A stretch of 64,000 bases of DNA from Prostheceraeus crozeri (taxonomy: Eukaryota > Platyhelminthes > Polycladida > Euryleptidae), in the NCBI GenBank assembly GCA_907163375.1, contig CAJQUW010007429.1:186001-250000 (forward strand), written 5' to 3'. Positions 26,101 to 38,100 of this stretch are shown piece by piece. The first letter of the stretch is position 1. Each line of letters starts with the position of its first letter. The notes under the pieces were generated by a model, which saw nothing but the letters and a program-made list of their open reading frames with translations, made no database searches and was not told where the DNA came from. The translations under genes and the position numbers were made by a program.

Positions 26101-29100
26101 CTCCATAATGAATACACAGTAATATGTGCTACGATCATTGTTACTTTTGCGTTCGTCTCCCATGATAAAATCAGATGCAGAACAAATGATGCTAAATCTG
26201 AGATAGATTAGCCAAAACACTATTTCCGGCTGAATTTCTTTTGCCTCTACAGGGGTTCTTTTTCAGTCAAAATCGAAGTCAAGAATATTTAAGCTTTGAT
26301 TTTGTTTCACTTTTAATGCTGGGATCAATGCTGTTGAAATTGATTGATATCTCAAGCGCTTATTTTTGATTTGTATCTAATGTGAGGCATTCAACGTAAT
26401 CACATACGATACGAGTGAAATGTCATCTACCTCATCTCTACATATACATATCCCACATCAAGAACTTGAATTTATTAACGAATTTTTTATTAACTTTCAG
26501 AAGTTCTGCTCTCTAGTTTCGAATCTTGACATTTTTTTCAACTTTTTAAAAATTTTGATGTAGCAAGTTTGAAATTAAGATACTCGAGGCAACTGTCAGC
26601 TAACAATAGTAATATATTTATTTCCCTGCTTCGTGTAGAAGACTGACATTAAAATCTCATGCTTTTGTGGCCATCGCGGAGTAAGATGATTACTTTGGTT
26701 TAAGATTTGGCTTCTTCCGCGCAAAATTAAGAAATAAAAGCTGACCAAATTCATAAGCAACCCTTATAATTATATATATATTTGGGTTGCTTATAAATTT
26801 GGTTAGTTTTTATTTCTTGATTTTGCGCGGAAGAAGGGCCATTAATCCAAATTTTAAACCAAATTGAGACTGGCATTAATACAAATAGCTTGCTTTGCTG
26901 ACACAAGGTCCCTTGGCATTCCATTATCTTCAATTATCTTTATAATCATGATGAGCCAAGGCATTTGTTACAAACGAAAGCAGTGCAAAAGCTACAGTTG
27001 ATTTGATGTTGAACTTTGAACATTGAATTTGTCAATATAGTAGCTGTTTTTGAAAAGTTCTGCGAGTGTGCGTTTCGTCGCATGTGCAATTCCGTGAAGT
27101 TAAGTGTAAGCAATATTTGTAGAGGAAAGGCCACCCAAAGAGAATTACCTGAACTTTGCTGCAAGGATCTTATGCTGGTTTCTTAACTGCATAATATAGT
27201 AAAAGCTGGGAGTGTATGAAAACGAATAACCTAACATGCATGTTCCCGATGCAGCGTCATCATACAAATGAAGAATTTGCTCATGTCAAGAAGCCGTTGT
27301 CCCAGGCGTGCAACATGATGGTGAGAGTGGAAATATCGGAATGATTCGTTTTTTCAAAGAAATGCATTTATGCTGAAATGTGAAGTAATTATGAAAAGTG
27401 ATTCCCCTTCTCATAGTACTTCTATAAATGAATCAAGCCACTAAATTCATCCTGAGAAAATCAATTATTCATATATTCAGTCCAGATGGTGTCTGGACTA
27501 TTACAGGACAGGCAAAATTGATAAAAGTCAAAAAGCGTTAATTTGTCGGATCATTGGTATTAATCTAGCGCTTTACATATCTATCATGTGACATTTATAT
27601 ACCTACTGCTTGATGCTTCAATGCGGAAAATAAATTGCGTTCATTTTTCAGGTATTTTCTGTCTTGGTCTACCTACCCGTTGTTGGTCTTCTGACAGCAT
27701 GCGTGTCATTTTCCATTCTGAATGGCGTTCTCAAAATGAAGTCATGGTAGTTCATGTACCAAGTAAATTGGGTTGTCGACTACCGGACAACTTAGCTATC
27801 GGTTTTGCTGCCGTTGTCGATGTTCACAATGACTTGGTGTTAGCTATTCAATCGTCTCCATCTCGACCTCATCATTTTGTCGTGGCCCAGCTGCCTCTGA
27901 TGAATCATGAGGAGAGTGTGAAATGGGTCCGGCTTCCCGACCAACCGGACGTTGTGGAAGGTGTTAATTGGAATATCCTTACTCATGTGCCAGATGAGAC
28001 GAATGAACACCCGACTTTTGGCAGAGCTTCATATGAAAGCATCCTCATGTCTCCGGATGAATCTGTGGTAAGCAAAAGCGAAGGTTTACTCGTATTTCTA
28101 ATTTTAATCCTTTTGCAACTATCACATCAATCGATCTATCATCGTGCCGCTCACCTTTTGCATTTTGGGACTTGACCCACGCAGACCATGGATGACTAAG
28201 AGCTCTTCTGTAAATTTTGGTGGATTATTAAAGAATGCAATCTCATTTCAAGTCCCATCTCCGTCACGGAGGTTGGAAGTCATACATCCAGCTATCTCGG
28301 TCCTGGCACTTCCGCATTAGTTCACCAATTGATAAGATTCTTGTCTAGTTCATGTCGTCTGACCAGAATTGCCATTCGACCATAGATCTTTCCTATCATT
28401 CCGTCCTGGCGAAAGCCTTCCTTCTCAGGTTTTGTTCACAATACCTGCCTTTCCTTCTCATTAAGTAGCTCATCAACTTTCGCTCCACATCAATTCGTTC
28501 CTTATATTAATGAAACAATCATTGGCGCCCATACTTAAATTTCCAAGAACCCATCAACTAAGACAGTGAACTTTCCTCGGAGTGATTATTGCTCTTGATA
28601 TTACATGTTGCTCTACAAGCTTAAGACGACGATAAACATGTGAGTGATGTAGCGAACGCAACATATCTAAGTAACGAGCATAGCAATACTTGTACGCTAG
28701 TTATGAAATTCAAATAAGTGTTGAATGAGTAAAGAATATATTTGCGAAGTCTTCAAATGAATCCAATTTATGAAATTTAGGCAGTTAAAGCAAATATGTG
28801 CCCTAAATGGTCAGCATAAAAAAAGTGCAACAGTGTAATTAATGCATGCCGATAAAAGCTTTACCAGATGTTCATACGAACGAAGAAATTGCCAATCTTC
28901 ATTTTGATTTCGCTAACTAATTTCGAGTTGACTTGGTCTTCAGATAACAGATTCCATGTAATGCATGTCAAGATCATTTGCATACATGCATAGGATTATT
29001 CAAATTCATGTTTGCTCTCTGTTCTTGTATACATGTATGCATGAATCTCTTGACTAGGATTGCAGTTGCACCATAATGCTAGGATATCCAGACATGGTAG

Positions 29101-32100
29101 GACTGAGATAAAAAATATCCATCGCTTTTCAGAAGTCAATTCTAGTGGTTCCAAACATGAGAAGGCTATGTATTGTGAAGTTATAGAAATTAAGCTCTAC
29201 CAATCAACTGCTACATAAGTATAGATTTTTTTGAATATACAATGCTGCTGGTACATGATTGGTACTTCAGATGTTCTATAGACACTTGCAGTTTTGCTGT
29301 AATTTTAAAATGAGGCAAATATGGACGGATTTTTTTGAAAATGTTAAGTTTCATATACAGTGGCCTATACAGTTTCATTTACATATTGATGGCCTTCATG
29401 ACTGGACATGTGCTAGTCAGGACCAGAATTAGATCGATTCTGCACCTACAAATTCTGGTCACAACCGCGTATTCAGTAATGACAGGGCTGTGCAAGGAGG
29501 TTATCTTAAATTCACGATTCTTGCTATAATTCATTTACAAAATAGTTAGTTATGAACTAGCTCAGGTTTACACGTTACAGACTTGCATTTGTCATGCGTC
29601 ACCGTCCAACAACACGACGACAGGCCACATAAATGCTGTATCATTCTTTAGTGTCAGAATTTGGTTACACAATATTTTACGACTGTTCTAGCGATTATTT
29701 AGCATGAAAGTTATGTCTTTTATTTTCAAACTCTGAATACAGCAATGCAGCTTCTGATATGCAAGAAACAATGTTCTTTTGTTGCGATTTTTTATATGAA
29801 GTTATTTGCAACCAGGTGTAGATTTATAGTTAGAAAGAATCAGGGGTATTTTATGTTGTTATTATTGCAAATGTGTACAAAGTTTTTCGACTGCTATCCG
29901 GCAATCATCTTCAAGTACAGAAGCCATGAATTGTCTTTTAGTCTTGTATAAATAGAAATATGACATTTCGGTGACAAATAGGCAGCACTATCAGACCAAT
30001 TCATGTCCGCTTTAAAGAGCAGCTCTCAACTCAAACTGCATCTATTTTTAAGCATATTCGAAATTGTCAAGTAGGACATGCCAACATCACTATATAGACG
30101 TTCTGGCCCACGACAGCGATAATACTGATTTGAGACTACGTGAGGTATTCTTTATACATGACCTCAATCCATCCATCCATCAATAGTAGAACTGAACTTG
30201 ATAGCTATCGTTAATTTCTTTACTTACTACTAAATAATTACTAAATTGTCTGCGTCCATGGATATATTCCGAATGATGTTTGCTTGAAGATATTCAATTT
30301 CAATTCAGTTCAACATAACAATTCACAGAGCCCACGCTCAATCACTCATCCTTCTTCGCGTCCTTATTTTCAGGAGATGCTGAGTTAGACGTTAATTATC
30401 CACCTCCATTTCGGCCGATCGCGGGCGTCCGCTTCCTGGACTCTAGAGCGTTAGTGTCTTCTTTCACCACTCTTTCCAGGTCACTCTTCCTGCTCATCTT
30501 TAAGCATCCATTTTCATCCACATAACTTTTGTGATGCACGAGGTCAAACCAACGTAGTCTTTGCATTCTCGCGGTGTCTGTGATGTTCTCAAGAATCAGT
30601 ACTTTTCTGAATATTTTTACTTTTTTTGAACATAGCTTAGCTTTCTATGATCAACATCATCAAAAATTTCCATTAAATCTATCAGATCAGATTCAATTAA
30701 ATGCAATGACAATTTATATTACTTTTGCAGTCAATATGCCCATCCTTTGCAAAACTGGGATCAATAATTGTTATGCCACATGGAGGACCCCATGGCTCCC
30801 GCACTGCTCAATTCATGCTCACACCAGCTGCATTAGTTCAATTAGGCTTCCATTGCTTGTTGGTGAATTTCAGAGGTAGTACTGGCTTTGGTCAGGACTC
30901 GATTGAAAGCTTGCCTGGTCGAATCGGGACTTTGGATGTTTTAGATTGTCAAAAATCTATAGAAGAAATCATCGCGGCGAAAGAGTTCGACGTTGATGCG
31001 AATCGAGTATGTGTCGCTGGAGGATCCCATGGTGGATTTCTTGCTGCTCATTTAATTGGTAAGAATATGCATGTGCAGATGTGTACATGTATGTGTATCG
31101 AGGGAGGAGAGCGATTCGGCAGTGGTCCTAATCCTGTCGAGTAACTCTTTCGTGACTAATAGTTTTTGTGTGTTTCTAAAATTTCCACCAAAATTCTCTG
31201 GATTTAGCCCTCCAGAGGATCAAATTTACACCCTATTTTGAAAAGTACTTATTTTGACGTTCGGAATTTTGCCTCTTTTTGCAAACATTTTGTATTATAT
31301 CTTCTAACAAATCGCACCAATTTTGATATGAGCGCCGTATTTAATGAATAACAGTATGGACTATGAATCATCTAATGATCTATTAGACAATAAGCTTCAA
31401 ATGCTATGTAAATACTTCTTATTAATAGGTTGAATAGTAATGCACATTAAAGTAGTCATTTTTTTTACTTTCCTGATCATCTGAATTTACTGGGTATCTG
31501 AAATCGTCCTTCTTCGTTATAACAGCATCTGAGTAACGTCGACGTGTAGTGTGTCATTTTAAAGATACATTGGAACTTACGTTGTTATTTTCGAAGGAAA
31601 ATCTTCTACTTTTCACATACGAATAATACCGGTAAGTTGCATTCTTTGCACAATCATCAGTCTTATCAGTCTCCCTTTCACTCAACCAGTTTGGCATCGT
31701 GCATACCCGTACAGAAAAAATTGGTATGAATCATACTATGAAACATTCGTATGAAACATACTATGGACATGTAACGCTCTGTCGGGCCAAACCCTGACAT
31801 ACGTATGATTCATACTATGACTTAACATAGTATGAAACTTAGTATGAAGCATACCCTAAATCATACTCAGCAAAATCATACTACGAAACATACCATGAAA
31901 GATCATATACGTATTCATACCAGACACACCATGAAAACGTAGTATGAATCATAGTATGGAACAGACGTATGAAGCATACTGTGAAACATACTATGAACAT
32001 GTAACGCTCTGTCGGGCCATACCCTAACATACGTACGATTCATACTATGACTTTACATAGTATGAATCATATTATGAAAATAGTATGCATTCTCATATGG

Positions 32101-35100
32101 CATACGCTGTGAAACATAGTATGGAACAGACATACGAAACATAGTATGAGACGTACTAAGAGCATGTAGCGCGTTGTCGTGCCATGCGCATGAATCATAC
32201 AAAGAAACATACCATGAAAATAGGTACGTATACTCATCCTGAACACGCGTGAGTTTTCGGAGCATGTTTCTGACATAAAAATGCAACATATGTGCATAAA
32301 GCAGTATATCGTACGAAGAAATATTCTACATAAGCACATATGTTTTAATGTTGTACATATACTCTATAACAGCATGAATTCATTATCATATGCACCATTT
32401 ATCATATGCATTCTGTATTCAATATGTCGTACTTTAATATGAAAGGGAACACAGTCAAAAACACCTTGTGTCGCCGGTAACATGTTAAATGTAGCAAGTC
32501 AACTGATTTAGATACAAAACATATCATGAGGGAGACAGCTATTAGCAGCATTTTAAGATCATAATAATGACAATTTCTCATACGTTAAAATCACATTTAT
32601 GACATTCATTTGTTACAACATACGAACGACGTACCCATTTGATCAAAGATAAACATATTTGTATGATTTTTTAAAATCAAAGTTCGAGTGAAGAGAACGG
32701 TACATAAACCCTCAAGCAGAAGATAAAAAAGAAAGTGAAGCAACTCGTTAGCATTCAGTAACATAAACAATCTTAAAAGAATCCGTTACCGTTATCTGTA
32801 ATGCGAGTAGCTAATAATAATGCTCCCGCGTCAAGACAGTGTGAAGTTAATTGTTTTGACGTTCATACAGGTTCATTTATGCTTTCAATGGAAATAAACT
32901 AATGCTTATTATTAGAGAAGTGAAAGGAACCAGGAGCCTTCTGAGTTAGACTGGACAACCCTGATGGAAAACTTCAGATACAATGACACACTAATAAAAG
33001 AATTATACACGTTTATGATAAGGTGGCAATTTCTCAAGCAATAGTAGGAAAGATAAATAGTCAAAATAAATATCAACAATATTTTTTCGAAACTAATTGA
33101 ATTAGTTTTTATTACTTTCATGAATCATGTTTGATAGAATTACTTATCTAAAATGTGTTGGTGCTCAAAATAGCGCTTAATCAATGGCAACTCAAGGAAA
33201 TTATATTAGTAACACTTTCATATTTAACTTCTAGATTACTCAAAAATGGACTTTCAAATTTTTGCTCACGTTGTAGAGATCCACAATATACATGGGACTT
33301 TTTAAAAGTAAACTCGTTGAATTACTAATTCTTTGATCAAAAGAAAGCTACAAGACACGTCATTATTTCGTTTCAACAAGAATAATACCTGCTCTTATAT
33401 GGTAATCGTTCATCAAATTCTTATGATATCATCACGTTATGTAAACAAAATTTAGGATAAATTTTCAGCTTGAAGCAACGACTTTTTGCATGAAGTATCT
33501 GAAAAGCATGAACAATATATACACAGTCATGGAAAAAATATAGTACCCGATAAGTTGCAACACATTGTTGGCATCGATGTTAATAACCACAAATCAACAT
33601 TCGCTAGTGTTAAACTATGATCTAAACGAAGGAATGCGATCATGCTGATACTGCGGACAGTCCATAAATATCTGCTGATTTGAGTTAACACTACACAAAG
33701 AAACCAACATGATGTTAATAAAATGGCTTGGAAGTGTCACTTCATTCTAGATCGCTGTCAGCTATGGCTTCGCGAGGTACCGACTTAGCTGAGTTTATGA
33801 AAGGTCAAATTTATGCATTAAGGACTCATGCATTATTTTCAAAACCAAAAATAGCTGAGTGCTTGAGCATTTCAGAGAACACGGTCAAAAAGTATCGTCA
33901 GACATTGTCGATGGACAAGCTGAAGGAAGCAACCGAGGTGCTTGTGGGCGGAAGAAGGTGACCGAGAAGATGAAAAGATTGTCAGGATGTCTTCAGAAAA
34001 TCCTTTCATGTCTGCCAGAGAAATAAAGCAGGACTCGCATCTTGAATGTGACAGAAGAGCAGTTTCGAATCGGCTGCGAGATGCTGGTGTCAAGTCCTTT
34101 GTACCGGCAAGGAAGACTCTAGTGACTGAAGACCATAAACATTGCAGACTTGAATAGGCTCGACAAAAATCCAATTGGAGCTCTAGAAGTTGGAAGACAG
34201 TTGTATTTTCTGATGAATCGCGATTCTGCCTAGGACAATCCCGCGTGCAGTAAGTTCGAAAATCCTTCGCATGCCGATATTCGGAACCCTATGTTTGCAG
34301 CATTCCCAATCGGTCTATGCCTCATGCAATGGTATGGGGAGCATTTTCTGTAAACGGCTTCACGGATTTAGTCAGAATCGAAACCCACATTGATTCTGAA
34401 CAGTAGCCTATACTAATATTCTTGTAGAGCACCTCGTGCCAATTTGGCCCATGATATCTCAAGGAAAAGGCATTTTCCAACAAGACAATGCGCCTATCCA
34501 TACTGCCCTTCGAACGCGAACATTTCTCCAACAAAATGATGTCAACATCCTTGACTGACCTCCTTACCCTATCGAAAATGTGCGGGGTAGAATGGAACTG
34601 AAATTGCAAAGGGAATATGAAAATCCGTCTAACAGTGACGAACGTTTTGCAACTTTATCGCAAGTTTTTGCAAGTTATCGGAAATCCCTAATTTATTCGA
34701 TGACTGATCGTGTGGAAGAACTCATGCGTGCTGACGGAGGCATCACAAGATTTTAATATTGTACTTTTATCACTATCATGATGTTCATTTATCGGAGTAA
34801 TAACAGGTATGTGAAAGTGACGCAGGAACAAGTCCTGAGTTTTCATTTTTTTACCGGGTACTATATTTTTTCCATGACTGTATATATGAAAGAATTTCAG
34901 TATCACAAGAATCAGAACTATTGACGAATTCGTCATCTGCAAATAATGTCATTATATGTTAGCAAAATAGTTATATAATACTATACAAAGATAATTAAAT
35001 GAAAAATATTTATTTCCAATGACCTGAGATGAAAATGGGTACGTCGTTCATCACGAAGTTGAACAACAACATTATGAAATGCGTATATTCAACGAAAGTT

Positions 35101-38100
35101 ATATTTGATATCACCCATTAATTCTGTATAGATGACTGATCACCAGCATCATTCAGCATGGGTACAAAATTCGGGTTAAGCATCAAACATCATAGTAGAA
35201 AAAATTGCCGCTACCCAACATAGATTACTCCTGCACAATAACATGTAGTATATTTGTATACGGTATGAATTTAAATAATTAATATTTAATTATGACAATG
35301 TTTCATAGTATGGTAATACATACGTATGCAAAATTCATACTTGTGCATACTATGTTTCATACTATGATAATGCATACATATGCGTAATACGTTTTTTATT
35401 CATAGCATGTTTAATAGAATGTCAAGACATACGTATGCATCGCTCATAATTATGCATACTATGCTTCATAGTATGTTAATACATACGTATGCACTATTCA
35501 TACTTATGCATACTATGTTATTACATACGTATGCGTTGTCATACTATTTTTCATACCTTTTCATACTATGATTCATACGGACTTATTTCTGTACGGGTGA
35601 GGAGATTCATAAACAACAATCGGTAAAATGTTGAAAATTTCTAAAATCTCATAATCGGCGATTTAGGTTTTGAAAGGCTATTTTCAGGACGATGATGAAC
35701 GAGGTAGAGCAATTTAATACCATCATTAGAAATTTCACTCACAAAATATGTTTTACTGTACATTTCATGCTATTCGTAGCAATACTTCAAGAGTTAAGGA
35801 GTGGAAACCGAATCGACCCTCCCAGGATATGGATGCACTTCATAGAAGGTTAAAGTACGAATCTATGCATCTGACTTGAATTATATTTGACATTATTTTG
35901 CACTTATTATACTGCGTTAATCTATCAATATCTGTGCAGAATGATGTCATTAGCAGGGTGTCAACTCGATCCTATATTCCTATATTTGTCCTATATTTTT
36001 TCATTTATCCTATATATCCTATATTTATCCTATATTTCGTTGAAAGCTCCTATGTTATCCTATTATCCAATCATAATGGAGTTAAGGCATTTTTTCACGA
36101 TTTATGTAAGTATTAATGAATGAATTGAGCCTTGATGTATAATTGCTCACATACTCGTACTTGTAGGATGAATGATATTATAAAAATTATTCTAATCGAT
36201 GTTTGTATGCAAATATTGAAGATGTCATAACATCGTAAGCTGTAAATATGTCTTTGCTAAGGGACTATCCGAGTATGGCGGCGATGTTGAGCAGCTAACC
36301 GTGGACTTGTTCAGCTTGTTCAAATACTCTGCAGCAAGAAGAGAAGATTTCAAAGAAATCCAACTCGATTTGGAACTCGAAATTCAGATGTTCCATCAAC
36401 ATACTAACACACGCTGGTTGTCAATCGGTCCAAGTATTCGACGGATCCTCGATCAATGGACTGGAATATGTCAATTCATTGATTCATTGCAGAAAGATTC
36501 GAAAAGCACTCCGAAGAGTATTGCCTTTAGAAGAACAGCCACGGCCCTTGGACCACTGAAGCAGGCAACACGTGTTCAGTTGCACTTTTTGGATCTTCGA
36601 AGATCTTCGAAGAATTTTTGAGATCTTTTCAGTCAAAAGAGCCAATGGTTCATCGATTATATGATGATATGTGCGCACTTCTGAAAACTTTGTTACTTCG
36701 ATTCATCAAACCTGAAAAGCTGAATGGAAAAGATGGAGTTGATTTAGCTTCTGTCGATCTTTCTAGGTCTCACCAACTTTCTGATGATGATATTTCAATC
36801 GGAGAACCCGCCAGAAGAGCTCTAGTAAAGCTAACAATGGACCAGCAAGCCAAGTCATTGCTCGGTATGCGGGATTGTTTTTGTGCAATAGCATCATATC
36901 CGAAAACCAGGCTTCCCCTCGACAACAGAATTTTAATGTTGAAGATATCGCTCACGTGGCTCGAAAATTTCGCTTGTCTGACTCAAACATCGTGACAGTC
37001 AAGGATGAATGGAAAGTATTATACTTGGGTGATGACATGAAATTATTCTTATCCATTAATCGCGTGGACCATTTCTGGCGAGAAATTTTTATGTTAAAGC
37101 GGTCCGATAGTCAGCCCAAATATCCTTGTCTGACTGATGTAGTCAAAACTGCTTTGGTTATTCCACATGGAAATGCAGATGTGGAAAGGGGATTGTCTGT
37201 AAATAATTCATTTGTAACCGCAGGGCGATCTCTGCTCAGTGAGACAGTCATAAACGGTGTCAGAGCAACGAAAGACGTGGTACAGTTTTGTGACCCTGAA
37301 TTGAATCGACCAGAAAAATTGCCCTTGACAAAGAAAATAATCACCGCCGCAATTCGGAAAACGTCATGAGGCTGGAAGCTGATCGCAAGAGGGAAGAAGA
37401 AGAGAAGCAAAGAAAACAAAAACAGAAAGCTGAGATAGAGGTAATTGAGAAAGAGTGGCAACAATTGAAAGAAAAACAATCAAGCCTCCAGGAAAAAGAA
37501 GAAAAACTTCTTTTAAAGAAAAGAAAACGAATGACGCGCTTGCAGCGGCACATGAACTTTTGAGTGATGGAAACAATAAATTGAGAGATGCATTGAAGAA
37601 TGGAAATCTACAGTATGCGGCAACTGCACACTTGATGATAGACACTGGAACTCAAAAAACAAGAGAATTGACTACTACTCTCGAGGAAGTGAGACATAAG
37701 CAGAGAAGCTTAACTAACAAAAAGCGCAAACTCTTCGATAAGAATCTCAGTCTGCTGGAATCGGTCAAAAACTTCAAACCCGGTAATGCTGAATAATGGA
37801 TTTGATTGTTTGAAACACAGATTAGTGAAATAACATTTTCTTTTGATAGAGTGTATTTTATAGTGACTTTCTATGACTATTTTTCTCAATTTTGTTATTG
37901 GTTTAACTACCTGGGGATGTCCTACATTTTGAAAACCTCAATTTTGCATGTAATCGTTTTTATAATAATTTTTTAGCTGAGGAGAGTATCCTGTGGTCAC
38001 CATATTTGTTATATACTCGTAGTTATGTGGTCACACCATTCGAAATTTTTATTCAAGATTTGTTAGTTGTGACATTTTGTAAAGATTTTTTTATCGTTCC

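Larger units (their letters stand above)
31706..35597. mobile_element. Second TIR-bounded unit with CATACTATG/CATACGTATG arrays
   Basis: The left end CCCGTACAGAAAAAATTGGT and the right end (inward) CCCGTACAGAAATAAGTCCG both continue into TATGAATCATA(C/G)TATG, giving imperfect termini of about 36 bp related to the 13109-19024 unit. Arrays lie at 31728-32330 and 35306-35580. The interior has no recognised ORF and contains a Tc1 element at 33534-34880. The immediate flanks do not show the TTA seen in the other unit. Confidence 0.55.

Noticed and set aside
28180-28500. LINE fragment in APEH intron 6
   Set aside because: Only a vague C-terminal phrase and composition; no motif or tail strong enough to call.
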